A stretch of 64,000 bases of DNA from Mesodorylaimus sp. YZB2_4 (taxonomy: Eukaryota; Nematoda; Enoplea; Dorylaimida; Dorylaimidae), in contig JASANH010000167.1 of assembly GCA_030248295.1 (NCBI GenBank), positions 310,001-374,000 of the forward strand. The letters are read 5' to 3'. Below, one piece after another: positions 13,143 to 24,236 of the stretch. Every line of letters begins with the position of its first letter. The first letter of the stretch is position 1. The notes under the pieces were generated by a model that did not search any database, was not told the origin of the DNA, and saw only the letters and a program-made list of their open reading frames with translations. Position numbers and translations under genes: made by a program.

Positions 13143-13320
13143 GCCGCTAAGCGGGTAAGGCGTTGGCCTCTCACGCTGGGTGCGCACTTGCAGGGGAGGG
13201 TTCGACTCCCGCCTGGGTGAAAAATGATTGTTAATTATGTGTGCCTTAGCCGTCGAGTGCGCTGTATGGTGCATGGCTATGGATAAAGTATCACATGATG
13301 TGGTAAAACACGAGCATGTC
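13143..13320 (+). repeat. tRNA-derived SINE, family A
   Basis: The pol III A-box-like GGCCGCTAAGCGGGTAAGG is followed about 50 bases on by the B-box GGTTCGACTCCCG. Then comes a conserved non-tRNA part (GTGAAAAATGATTGT, and near the end GGCTATGGATAAAGTAT) and a short simple-repeat tail. Other copies lie near 28.75, 30.84, 36.4, 40.74 and 50.46 kb, which shows a dispersed family. Confidence 0.75.
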
Positions 13321-13734
13321 ATACTGTGTCAGAATCATCTTAGAAATGTGATACCCATACTTTTCTGTCCAAATCATATGCAATGAGTCCATGTTTACAG
13401 GAATAACGGGCAATGTCCCTGTCCTTACGTATGCATTTGCGAGTAAAATGAAGGCAAGCAAGCTTGGAAGTAAGTAACTTTAAGCTTATCCCCCCCCCCG
13501 GTTAAATTTGCGGACCCCTTTTCTTCAGTATGGGGTCCAAACTTTAGACGGTGCTTTTGATCGATATATCTACATCCCATCGTTGGCTCATCGGGTAAGA
13601 TCTCTCGCATGCTAAGAGCCAAAAATCATAAAAAACCCATTAACCCCTAGTTGGTCTCACTGTTTGCAGCATCAAGTAGCAACTGTACGATGCCTGTGCT
13701 AGAAGATAGTTCTTCCTTTCGTACGATTCATGTT

Positions 13735-14415
13735 TCAATTGAAGTTATTATTGTTTTTGGGCACTTTTTTGGGGTTTTCGGGCCGCCGTTTGGGAACCGC
13801 TTGATCGATTTCGATAATTTTTGGTACTAGCATGTCCTACCTATCAACCTATGATACTACCAAACGGTTTTGCAAAATAATGGCTGGTTGTCGAGATATG
13901 CAGATAAAACCGTTTCGCCCTGTGTTATAACATGCGTTGGGTCTGTGGACCCAAGAGTTCGACCAACTACGGGTTAAGCGTTGCTCAAATGGCGCTGAAA
14001 AGAACCCTCCTGTACATCTAGATTTCGTTTGTAACAGAAAGTACTGCATTTTGTAGAACTGGGAGAAGTATGTTCTAGCGCGGGCATCGTAAAGTAGCTA
14101 CTTGATGTTACTAACAAAACGGGTCACTCACGATCGCTCGCCGATGAGAGCTTTTGTCGCGGAATGTGAGAAGCTTCCGCAATTCTTCCTCCACCGCAAC
14201 TAACCTTTGAACACTTACGAATACTTGTTGGTCGAACTCTAGGTTCCGCGGACCCAACATATCTTATAACAAAAGCAAAATCGTTGCATCTGCAACTGGC
14301 CATTTTCTGGAAAATCGTACGATCATTGGTTGATGGGGGATAATGCAAAAAATTATCGAAGTCGATTTCGGGGTTTCTCCAATTGCGCCCCCGAAAAGTG
14401 CATAGAAACAACAAC
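13735..14415. mobile_element. Foldback (long inverted repeat) element
   Basis: The left arm (about 13735-13970) and right arm (about 14225-14415) are imperfect reverse complements. Matching landmarks in order are GGGCACTTTT / GTGCATAG side, CGATTTCGATAATTTTT against AAAAATTATCGAAGTCG, GGGTCTGTGGACCC against GGTTCCGCGGACCC, and GAGTTCGACCAAC against GTTGGTCGAACTC. The spacer is about 250 bases. No transposase is encoded, so it is a non-autonomous element. Confidence 0.6.
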
Positions 14416-14559
14416 TGCAATTGAAATCTTGTAGAAAGGATGATCTACAGTATATGCGTGCATCATACAGTTCACATCTGCCCTTATCGGTGCAATTGTT
14501 CAGAGAATTGGTCTGCTTCTCCTTGGTCAGCAAGACTGGACACGAAGTCGGGTGACTGG

Positions 14560-14885
14560 GCTGACCAGACTCTGATTAGTTCTCTGAACCAGTGCGCTGG
14601 TAAGTGCAGATGAGTCCATCAGTCGAACCTTCTAAGAAAGACTGTGCGAGGACCAGCACGCACAGCAGTCCTTCTGTGTCAGCCGAGACTGTTTACTCGA
14701 TTGACTTTCGTCTCTAAACTCGGAGCACCTCAGGGGTAACGGCTGATTGTAAGTCACCTACGGCCTGGCTTGCGAGGGTTTATGGTGACCAAACAACCTC
14801 TCTCGCTGGGGATCGAACCCCCAGCCACTTACTACCAAGCAATATGGAGAGACGATTGCCGAGCCGCTGCACCACCACGGACGCT
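14560..14885 (-). repeat. tRNA-derived SINE-like repeat, family B
   Basis: Read on the minus strand, an A-box-like GTGGTGCAGCGGCTCGG is followed by the B-box GGTTCGATCCCCAGCG. The body then has CCATAAACCCTCGCAAGCC, GTGACTTACAATC and GAGGTGCTCCGAGT. The same body blocks recur at 1.4-1.6, 59.6-59.9 and 60.2-60.4 kb. Confidence 0.6.
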
Positions 14886-16422
14886 CCACAGTACATCGGC
14901 TCATACACGTATTGATATAGATTAGGCTAGGATAGTCGGTGCTAGAGACTAGGTGGCTTCAAAATCGACCCTGCTACAAATGCACTGCTCTACAGCAGGT
15001 TTCGATGTTCACGGGCTGATCGGTTCGGTTCCAGGAACCGAACAAGGTCATTGCCTACTCGATTTCACCCACTGTTCTACTGGCTCTGATCAGAGCGATC
15101 TGCCATTGTAGGGAACTTGATTGCGCTCTGAAGACAGAACACCTGAGACCACCAGTCAGGTCGTCGGGCGAATTTGCTGTTGTCCCTCCCACATACTGTG
15201 TTGCTGCAGATGTCGATCTGAAAAGCACATGGTCAAAGATTTCATGTCCCCACCCCCCCTCCCCTGGTCACCCTCGAAAACGTGTAAGCTGTACTGTAGT
15301 TTGTCAGCCGCTGTTGTGTGCTATAAGCACACGGGTCCCTAACAGCGAAACAAAGGTGAGAAATTGAAAGTTTATAGCTTGCGTTAAACTTGCGCGTCCA
15401 GCAATCATACTGTTGGTTTTTAAGTGATGTAATAAGTAATAAAAGTGATAAACAGCAAAAATTCGAATTATTTCAATGACTATACTAGATTTTGAGTCCA
15501 TCAGAGGAATTTGCATTCTCATTTCCCTGCCCTCCACTGCATTCATGACACAGCCACTCGGCACGCCATGTGTCAATACCTCCTAGGCGGATAATCGGTT
15601 AAGAAAATAGGACTCGGCTGCGGGCAAAGGCTCGTCAACTTGACATGTTTGTTAATCAAACAAACCAATATCGCTTTGGGCAAAAATCCATCAATCCCCC
15701 CCCTCCCCCCCACAGGCACGGCTCTCGATCGACGTTTCTAAGCTTTAGACACTGCTTGAACACTTTGGCTACAGACCTAGGCTAGCTCGCCTCTCCCACT
15801 CCAACCTTTACTACGGGCACATTAGATAATGAGTCATGAAAGCAGGATCGGTTGCTTGTTCTGCGAGGCCCGTGCCCTTCTCTCACGTCAGCGCAGCCGA
15901 GTGGATCAGACTTAGTGCGGGGATGCCAGTACCTACTCCTCGATTGCATCCAGCACTCTCGCATCGACTAGGGGAGTCAAAGGGGGACTAACCACAAGCC
16001 ACTCTAATGAGGTTAATTTATTCTGGAAAGCGAAAACAGCTTTTTCTAGCTCCTTCTTGTTTTGCTTATCTCTGCTTTTCTACGCCATTTAATCACGGGC
16101 CTACGGGCAGGATCGAAATTGGTTGGCCTCGACGTAGGTCTAGGTCACGGGCAATTATGGCAGAAGATGCTTTTAGGTTGCTGCTGGTCGATGGAGTGGG
16201 GCTGAGGAGGAGACGGATGAAAGGGGGCCAAGAGTGCCTAGGAAATGAAGGATTATGCAGGAAATTGAATTCGAACCTTTTCAGGCAGGAGGGTGAACGA
16301 TTCTCCTCTGAAATTTATCGAATCCATGGAATTGGAAAAATCGACGGCTGGTTGAAGAAAGTTGTGCAATGCCAGCTTAAAAACCTACTCTTATATTCAG
16401 TTTCTCAACGATAGCTGAATAT

Positions 16423-17406
16423 TTGTACAATTTGTCAATGGTATCCCTTTGCCCCCCGCCATCCCTGCTCACCACTCGACGTCGCCATATTCGATGTCTG
16501 ATCGTCACCTGCATCCTCACTCTGGCCCTGTGCTGCAGCCTGTTCGTGTTCACTGGCCATCGATTACTGCACACTGGCACCATCATCTTCGACCACCCTG
16601 CTTTCCACTACATTCCACCAAAACGACAATCTTGCCGCGATTTTTGGTCAAACGCATTTGAAAAAATTTTCAATTGCTTGAAAAATCGAAAAATATTTCA
16701 TTCAGCGAATATCGATGATTGCATTGGATGGCGATTATGGAATCGATTGAATTTGGAAAATTTTAATGATCAATCTGATCAGACATTTGTCATTAGGCCG
16801 AAAAATCTGTACTCGCCAGGCACATTTCTAAGACTCGGTTTAAATGAACGGACCTCGTTGGAAATAAAATTAAAAAAGAAATATCAAAAATGGACATTTT
16901 ATGCGGTGGATGAAAATTGGAGGAAAAAAGAATTATTTGATCAATTTGGTATATTTTATAATTATACTCTTATAAATTCTACAAATTCCGATTTCGGTAT
17001 CCTCAATCAACTCGGTATGCGAAAAAAGAAAATAAAACATGTGTTATCTGGAGAAACTATCGATTTTATCGATTTCTTATCGCTAGTGATAAGAAAATAT
17101 GCGATCGATTTTTTATTGATCAACAGTCGATCGATGAGTTCAATAATTTTAAGTGAGCTGTATCGCTCGGGTCCTGTGAATCGGAACGGTATCGCTGTGT
17201 GCCAAATTATGATCGATATCAGTGTGAATGGACCTTTATCAGCGGATGGTCGATTGGATGGAATTGGGCGAGTGATAAAGGGGTTGGTGAACGAAAATTC
17301 GTGGATACCGCTGAAAATAATGGACAGGACGAAGGAGAGATGGAAGGTGTTTTTGGTGAACGTGGCGAGCCTATATTGCATGGACAGATACTTTTCAAAG
17401 TGCTGA
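16423..17406 (+). CDS. Type II membrane protein with FkbM-like (Methyltransf_21-type) domain
   Basis: 327 aa, single exon. A basic stretch (RRRH, 19-22) precedes one membrane segment at about 24-44, giving a type II Golgi or ER topology. The luminal part (about 95-270) follows the plan of the FkbM methyltransferase-like family expanded in nematodes: a glycine-centred start (LRLGLNE, 136-142), TFYAVDENWRKKELFDQFG (158-176, cofactor-site-like acidic residue and partner-residue region), IDFIDFLSLV, then AIDFLLINSR where active relatives usually have D-x-x-L-x-[IL]D-[IV]EGxE, and GIAVCQIMIDIS (256-267). The DxEG-type acidic motif appears lost, so activity is doubtful. The start could also be Met6 (16438). 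The family call rests on pattern memory and is moderate. Confidence 0.65.
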   Translation: MYNLSMVSLCPPPSLLTTRRRHIRCLIVTCILTLALCCSLFVFTGHRLLHTGTIIFDHPAFHYIPPKRQSCRDFWSNAFEKIFNCLKNRKIFHSANIDDCIGWRLWNRLNLENFNDQSDQTFVIRPKNLYSPGTFLRLGLNERTSLEIKLKKKYQKWTFYAVDENWRKKELFDQFGIFYNYTLINSTNSDFGILNQLGMRKKKIKHVLSGETIDFIDFLSLVIRKYAIDFLLINSRSMSSIILSELYRSGPVNRNGIAVCQIMIDISVNGPLSADGRLDGIGRVIKGLVNENSWIPLKIMDRTKERWKVFLVNVASLYCMDRYFSKC

Positions 17407-18565
17407 CTGCATTCTTGCTCTCTTATTAAAGCGTGCATGCGCCAAAGTATTTTTTAAAAACGATTTTACGAAAAATTCTGAGGTGTGTAGTCACTGGCCT
17501 GGCTTGAGATGAGCTGTGTCATACTTTTGCAAGTGATAAGAATGGAAGTGAGTGAGAGAGCGAAATTATAAAAAATAAAAATGCTGCTCGAAACGTCTCT
17601 TATGGCTGTAACTCAATTTTACCCCAGGTGATATAAATGAGGGTTTCCAGTAATACATTGCCGGGTATCGTGGGTGCTGCACGGGTGGGTTGTTGCTTGC
17701 TATGTCCCTTTTCTCCAGATAGATTGAAGAATTCTTCTAGGAAGACTGCTCGATGGCATTGACTGCATATCTTCAGGTTCAGATCAGGCGATAGATCATA
17801 GCGCTGATTCTACTGGCATCTTGTGCTATTTGAAAAGATAATCCTAAAAAAATCGATCGCTTCCCAAACCAGAGACATCCGGGACCTCTGGATCTCAAGC
17901 ACAACAGCGATTAAAAAAAGGCAATCTTAATAGGGTAGGGTCAGACCATTCCTGCAAGTGTTGTGAATGTGCCCATCCGGGTACAGTAACCATGCTTTCC
18001 CGCCTTGGACGATTCGAGGTTTGGTCAAAACAACCGGATTAGTGGCGGTCGGGATGAGCAAAACAAGGTCGTAAAACTTGGGCATTGGACAATGGTCGAC
18101 GGACGACCAGACGAGCGGCAGCCAGGTCGAGTGGTTGATGGAAGATCGAGGCTGACACGGGTGGCCCTGGCGAAGCCTATGCCGAGTGTGGTGAGCCTGG
18201 ATGGGGCACGTGCTGCCATCGGGACATCCTCGCCGCCTCAGAATTGGGCCTCGCCTCGACCTCATGGCCAGCGGGTGGCGTCCACGTGCGGTTGGACAGC
18301 GGCCAACGACCACCCCGAGCAGAGGAAGATCAGCAACCAGGGGGCGCTCATGGACAACTAGGTGGCGCCCTAGACCGGACAGTTCGCCCAAGCAAGAAAG
18401 GCGATTGGATGAAGACAGCCAAGGAAGATCCGCCCAAAGATGCACTATGGCCAAGATGACCATCTTGAGATCAGTTCGAAAAAGGATAAGGTTTAAGATT
18501 CGGTCGCTTCTTGAATCTCGTTGTGTGTGTGTGTGTGTTATTTCGGGTGTGTATCGACTGTGCGT

Positions 18566-19030
18566 GCGGTGTGTGAGGCGTAGTAGAAGTAAACCACTCT
18601 CGGCGATGTTAGTCCCGCGCGACGCTGGTCCTTCGTGAATTGAGCAGATTGAACGACACGTGGTGGTGTGCAACCCTGGTGTGGTTGAGATGGTCGTAGC
18701 TAGAGCAGCCATCCTGATGGTGTTGATCCAGATCAGGTTAGGTTGCTTGGAGTAACGCGTGGTGTGGTTGTGTTTGGTGGTTGGTTGTGTGGTTGTGTGA
18801 ACTTGTTAGGGCGTAGCTAGAGTGACCATCCCGACAGTGTTAGTCCTGCTCGGCTTGGGTTGCTTTGAGTGGCGCGTGGCGTTGGAGGAGATTCTGCGTA
18901 GCGAGGGTGGCCGGCCCGTCGGTTTTGGTCCCGCACGGCTTGGGTCGCTTGGCGTGGCGCGTGGAGCGAGGTGTGTGGCGTATTGGAGCGAACCATTCCG
19001 GCGGTGTTAGTCCCGATCGGCTTCGGTTCA
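18566..19030 (+). repeat. Degenerate tandem repeats, unit about 83-130 bp
   Basis: Five diverged units begin near 18566, 18696, 18812, 18896 and 18979. Each has a GCGTAG-type start, a GTGACCATCC-like block, GTTAGTCCCG-like and GGCTTGGGTYGCTT-like blocks, and a GTGGCGCGTGG end. Open frames here are by-products of the repeat. Confidence 0.5.
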
Positions 19031-19122
19031 ATTCGTGCGTCAAGGAGTCAGCAGAGGTGGATCGACGACCTGCGGTAAAGCGGATCGAGGAATCGGTGCG
19101 TGGAGGAGCGGATCGAGTTCAG

Positions 19123-20402
19123 AGGCCGTATTCCAGAAAGCTCGCTGGAAAATAGTGACATGAAAGGGAAATTCCTGCGAGGTAACTGTAACTTTGCAAT
19201 GAGGTGACTGTGACTTATTCCACTGAGCTCGCTGTGAAAGTCAATTGAGGTGACTGTAGGAAGATCTAACTTTTTGCGGCCATTCCAGAAACAAAATAGA
19301 GTCGTTGTGATTTTCTGGTGACGAGGCTCGCATATTCCAGCGACTTCCGCGGTGCATTTTCCTGTCACCTATGCTTCGTACATAGATACCCAGGCTGTGT
19401 GCATCCCCGCAATAGTGATTTTAGGCGTGTTCGAAGCGGCTGTAGAGAAATGTGTGTGAATGTCGGGTAAAAAAGAGAAAATAAATTGCAGGTCATGATT
19501 TCTTGTATCTTCCCCTCTTCTAACGTTTATTCCTTCCCACTCCTGCGCTTCTTACGTACATTCATTTTTCCAAATTTTTACATCTTCTTTACCTGACTTC
19601 CTCCTCTTTTTGATGACGCTTCTAGGAGAGCTCCAAGTGGCAAACAAAACTGCGAATGTTCCATCTCAAGAGTATATTCACAGGAGTTTAGCCAGCCCCT
19701 CGAAACTTCTCCTGTGAGCTATAAGGGAATCTACGGAATATTATGCTTGTGGAGCTGGGTGGGAGAATCGAACCTGTGCTTATCACGTGTAAAATGTCAT
19801 CGAGCGTCAAAGCTCTTCCTCGTTTCGAAGTGCAGAGGATCTGTCTATTAACTGGACTGTTGGCCACCTACACTACTGCTTACACAACCAGTCTTTCTTT
19901 TATTCTACAGTCAGATCCGAAGTCGTGCTAAAGACGTACTTGCTACATCGATAACATGTGCCTAATCAATTGGGCAGTTATATACTTTTGAAATTGTCTG
20001 AAAAGTTTATCTGTGGTCCTAAAATTCCCTCACCTCCTTACTTTCATTGGAAACCTGAAAAATCCTCCCTCACATTGACCGCCATATCTATGCTCTGCCA
20101 CAACTCACGGCAAAACTCTGCTGTATATATAGGGTAAAAGCTCGCTGGAAAACAGTTTCAGGCGATCGAGAGCACCTGAAGATTTTTCCCAGCCACCTTC
20201 GATAGTTCACTGGACTTTCCTAGCGACAAAGCTTTATAGAATAGCTTTTCAGGTATTTTCTGCGCAGTGACTGTGTTATCGGGCTCAGTGACTGCAATTT
20301 TGTGACTGTAATTGTTTCTGCACAAGCAAACGCAGCCACATCGCTGGAATCCAGTCACCTCACTTAAAAATCTCGCTGGAAAACGCTTCCGGAATACGGC
20401 CT
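19123..20402. mobile_element. Non-autonomous DNA transposon with GGCC-type ends
   Basis: Terminal inverted repeats AGGCCGTATTCCAGAAAGC (left) and its near-complement GCTTCCGGAATACGGCCT (right) bound 1280 bp. Both ends are flanked by CAG (19120-19122 and 20403-20405), a candidate 3-bp target duplication. Internal copies of TCGCTGGAA and GAGGTGACTG recur in both halves in opposite orientation. No transposase frame is recognised. The 3-bp duplication and GC-rich ends suggest a PIF/Harbinger-like superfamily; this is inference. Confidence 0.6.
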
Positions 20403-22158
20403 CAGGTAAGTGGGAGATCAGTGGGATGGGTAAGGACTTTCTCTGGGCATAGTCTCTTACCGTTGGAGCGCTGCGATCACGTCTCTGGTCCACGGGTACC
20501 ATCGAGAGGAAGGAGCGTGTGCAGGCGAGCGGATTTGTAGGTTTCTTAGGTTACCCAATAAATCTAAGTGATGGCACCGTATTAGGCCTAGGATAGGTCA
20601 TGATAACGGGTAAGATATCGTCATGACGTTTAACTCTAAAGAACACAAAACGATCAGCTTCGAAGGGTCAGCTAGCCCAGCTCTTAGCCTCGCTCTGTAT
20701 CATCAAGTTGCAACTCTGTGTTGAAACACCCTTCGCTCAACTGTCACACCGATGTAACAAAAGAACAGAATGAGTGAATAAGAGAAACAGAAGGAGAACA
20801 AAAGAACAGAAAGAGAAGAGACAGCGAGTGCCTCAGTAAGACAAAGAATTCAACTGCAAGACAAGAACCAACGTTCGTTGATACTCATGCGGAGTAGCCA
20901 GCTCCTCGAGAGAATGGAGCCTGTGTGAACAGCTTGAGGATACGGGATTTACTTCGATCGATGATATGGCGCCTATCAGCAGCAAGCCGCATTCAACACA
21001 TCGGCTTGAGTTGACTTATGCAGTCTGATGCATAGCCGACTGGTGGTCTTCATCTCGCTCGACCACATCGTGCGTGCTACAACCACCCGAATGTCGATGA
21101 CTCATTCCCATCAGCATCACCGTTCTCTTCCTGGCTTTGAGACATGGTTCGTGAGTTGGCTCCTTGGTGTTGGTAAACATCACGCTCATCAGTGTATAAA
21201 CCGTGCTTGCTTCTTTGCGCCCCTGATTGCTGGTGCTTTTTTGGATGCGCTCTTTTTTGCAGTGCCCTTTTTGGCGTAGAATCCTTGTGTGTCAGCTTTT
21301 GCGCTTTGTGCGTGTACACTGCGTAAATGTGAGGCTCTATATGCCGATAATGCCCCGTTTTAGTCAGTGTCCCGTTTCGGCTGGACTGCATTGACTTGTC
21401 CATAATGTGTGACCATTTAGCATTGCTCGCGTTCAGATCAGTAAAAGTGTGACCATTTTGTACAATAACCCGAGCATTTCGCTGTCGATTACGCTTGCTG
21501 TTGGCACATCGGCCTTTCTACCAATTGTAAGTCATGGATGCGGGCACGCCTTGATGTTCGAGCACCCCACTTTACAGACCAATCGTAGAGGGGCGCTGGC
21601 TGAACGATTTATTTTGCTAGGTCTTGAGATGCACAATTTTCCGAATTTACAAAAAATAAATAAAGAATTGGGGAGCAGAGCAGAGTTGAACCAGCCACCT
21701 CTCAGTCGTCGATGAGGCTCTCTTCTGCTCAGGCTGTCGGGGCTGGTCGATGAGTGGGTCAAATAGTCATAGAGACTGCGTTTCAAGGAGCTATAAATAC
21801 CTAAGCCAGGCTACACGTCTAAAACAGAGCCGCCTCAACTCGCATAGCTACGTACGTACATAAGCCTCGTTCGCCAGGCGCTGCTCGCTTACAGCTGGCT
21901 CGACCAATGGCAGAAGGGACGGCCGCGCGGGGAGGCGGAGACTGTATTTCCTCGACGAAATCGCCAGTCGTCCTCGCTGCTGGTTTGGTACTGTACAGAA
22001 AATAAGTGATTTCCTACTCCACAGAGGTACAGTATGCTTGCCCCCATCTATGCTCGAGCTATCGGAAATGTAACCCAACAGTTTGACATAAATAAAGTGC
22101 GATAGTAAATTCCAATCAGGCTTTAATTTTAGGGCATGAAAGTCCAGCTTACTGTAGG

Positions 22159-23303
22159 TAGACCCCGGATCGGGTCAGGTACTTTCGGGTCGGGTCGGGT
22201 CAAAATCGGGTCGGGTCACTTTTTTGAAAGATCGGGTCAAACAGTCAAAAATACTGAAATTTTGCAAGTTACTTCTATTAGCAACTACAGAAACCTTTTC
22301 ATAGTTGTTCGACTCCAGGATTTGCAGTATATGCTTTATGAATGCATGCACAAAGTCTATTATTGCAGTTCTCATTCTGCGTAACTTCCGAGAATGTCAC
22401 ACACATTGTAAGTTCTGAGAATGACCAATTGTTCTGAGTTATTTCTGCAAAGGGGAGGGTCCATATGTGGAAGTTCTCATTCAACTCTGATGAATGAGTG
22501 GGACTAGCCATACTCTAACATACGAAGGAATTGATAACTTTTAGCAGGTCGCAGGGGTATCTACAATCACATTTGATTCTAGAACTTCCTAGGTATACCT
22601 GGCTGGAAGAGCAGTATAGTCTGTAGACAAGCACCAAATATGTACCAATAATAGCCTCCTTGACCACCATCCATGTTAGCATTGCAGAGTAGTTTGCTGT
22701 GTTCAAAAGTGATAGGTGCCCTCACAGTCCTCCATCAGGTGTAGGTTCTGACAGGAGCTAGTGTCCAGCACAATATGACTTTGTAAGCAATATCTTTTGT
22801 GCAGACTAGATGCAACTCTAGCCTGGGGCTCATATATATTTAGGTATTTCTTTGTTTTACCAAGGATAAGCTGTCTCAGACTCCGAAAGTTGTGACAGAG
22901 TTGTCTCTATTTTTCACGCCTGTTATTCGGATTGGCTAAATCTTGTCTCTAGTGGACAGACCATAGTCGCTTTTAGATCTACGGTTTTTAAAAAATTATT
23001 TGACCACTATTGTGGGAAATATGAAGGAACGTTATTGCATTTACTAAGGATAACTAGGGAATGACAAAAGATGGAGATTCGCGTGCGTTAGATGTCTCCA
23101 TCTCATATTTTCTCGCAGTCACCTTTACACCAAGGCCACCACGTTCTGAGCATTTGTGAATGGTTTTTATGGCGAGCAACTTCAACTACTTATACCGAAT
23201 TCGGGTCGGGTCAACCCGACCCGAAATTTCGGGTCAGGGACTTTCGGGTCGGGTCGGGTTGAACCCCACCCGTCGGGTTGAAGCCGACCTGATCCGATAT
23301 CTA
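22159..23303. mobile_element. hAT-type non-autonomous transposon with GGGTC-rich ends
   Basis: The 8-bp direct repeat ACTGTAGG flanks the element exactly (22151-22158 and 23304-23311), the target duplication length typical of hAT elements. The ends are inverted: TAGACCCCGGATCGGGTC at the left and GACCTGATCCGATATCTA at the right. Subterminal regions (22165-22225 and 23200-23290) are packed with GGGTC/GACCC pentamers in both orientations, likely transposase-binding repeats. No transposase frame is recognised, so it is a 1145-bp deletion derivative or MITE. Confidence 0.75.
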
Positions 23304-23671
23304 ACTGTAGGTGATAGGGGCATGGCGGGATCGATATATGATACATACCCATCGTGCTACGCTATCCAGTTTTCCTTATGCTAAGAGACCAGTCTCAGCT
23401 GGCTCATCTTACATCATTGGCCTCGCCGTTGGCCTAGACTGGTCTCGGCGGCGGCCGCAACGCTGTGCGACCATGGCAGTGACTGCGATAATGATAAGAC
23501 TTCCTCATATACCCTTCTAATTTCCAGTGAGCTCCCGGCCCTTTAATATTTCAGCTGCAAGGTACAATATCAGTGTTTATCTAATCGCCTTGATGATGTT
23601 CCTGATGTAAGAGTCGTATGAATCCTAGAAAGAATTGAATGAGCAGAATAAAATTTTGGTTGTTGTTCTAG

Positions 23672-23720
23672 ACGATAGATCACGAGACTAGTGATCTGCG
23701 TCACGGGTCTGTCGTGGAAC
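23672..23720 (-). pseudogene. Short remnant of the RING-gene repeat
   Basis: On the minus strand this stretch reads TRDADH, stop, SRDLSS, matching RDANHQSRDLCD in the second exon of the decayed RING copy at 25.7-26.1 kb. At DNA level, ATAGATCACGAGACT and GCGTCACG are shared with 25757-25790. It is a third, heavily truncated copy. Confidence 0.4.
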
Positions 23721-23981
23721 CGTTCTTCCGCAGGTGAGCGTGCAGGTGTAAGTGATGGCAAGTGAGGGCAGAAAAAGAACCAGTGGAGAAGCGGGAGAGG
23801 ACAGGGTTGGCCAAACTGACCGCTGCTCACCTTTCTCTGGCTGCTGGTCGAGAGAATGACCCGAGTCAAGTTTCGACCAACTAAGGAGTGCAGAATGCCG
23901 GGTGTAAAACAGTTTCTGCTATGAGGCGCCTGCGCTATTTGGGAATGGCCAGCATGGACTGTTTGATTTCTTGTATTTTAG

Positions 23982-24236
23982 AAACGTGAGGAAGGGTGGT
24001 GGCTGGTGATCGGATCGAAGGACAATGCTCTGCTCTCGATCAAGCGATTGACGGTGGCGCAAAAGGCGGAAGTGAAGTTGGATTTTGTGGCCCCATCGAC
24101 GACGGGTCAGCAGGTATACAAGCTGTACTTCATGTCCGACTCGTACATGGGCTGCGATCAGGAGTACGAGATCGAGATCAATGTTGTCGATGACAAGGAC
24201 GAAGGCAGGCCGTCTAAGAGGCGTCGTGATGATTGA
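23982..24236 (+). CDS. SNRNP200: SNRNP200/Brr2 U5 snRNP helicase, C-terminal exon
   Basis: An acceptor TGTATTTTAG ends at 23981. The exon reads [28 protein letters not shown]-type [27 protein letters not shown], then an acidic and basic tail ending [14 protein letters not shown] and TGA; about 84 residues. This is the extreme C-terminus of the second Sec63 unit (FN3/immunoglobulin-like domain) of the spliceosomal RNA helicase that unwinds U4/U6. The preceding exon should end in a PLFPQ-like sequence, but I found none in the window. Either the last intron is very long and crosses the region to the left, or this is a displaced exon or an assembly join. The frame is intact and strongly conserved, so it does not look like an old pseudogene. 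Confidence 0.88.
   Translation, partial: KREEGWWLVIGSKDNALLSIKRLTVAQKAEVKLDFVAPSTTGQQVYKLYFMSDSYMGCDQEYEIEINVVDDKDEGRPSKRRRDD

Larger units (their letters stand above)
11054..16422. other. Intergenic, repeat-bearing region
   Basis: No gene was recognised between the GPCR and the FkbM-like gene. It holds a 15-C run at 12199-12213, another C run at 13490-13499, a tRNA-derived SINE (13143-13320), a foldback element (13735-14415), a second tRNA-like repeat (14560-14885), and C-rich tracts near 15245 and 15696. The remaining short open frames look random. Confidence 0.4.
17407..23981. other. Repeat-bearing region between the FkbM-like gene and the SNRNP200 exon
   Basis: No coding exon was recognised. 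If the SNRNP200 exon at 23982 belongs to an intact gene, at least part of this stretch is its last intron. It contains degenerate tandem repeats (18566-19030), a GGCC-ended transposon (19123-20402), a purine-rich tract near 20755-20840, a hAT-type element (22159-23303) and a short remnant of the RING repeat near 23672-23720. A 261-codon minus frame at 17927-18712 shows no domain. Confidence 0.4.

Noticed and set aside
17927-18712. 261-codon minus-strand open frame
   Set aside because: Composition is Arg/Pro/His-rich, as expected from GC-rich DNA read in the wrong frame. Overlapping plus frames of 118 and 145 codons are equally open, and no domain is seen.
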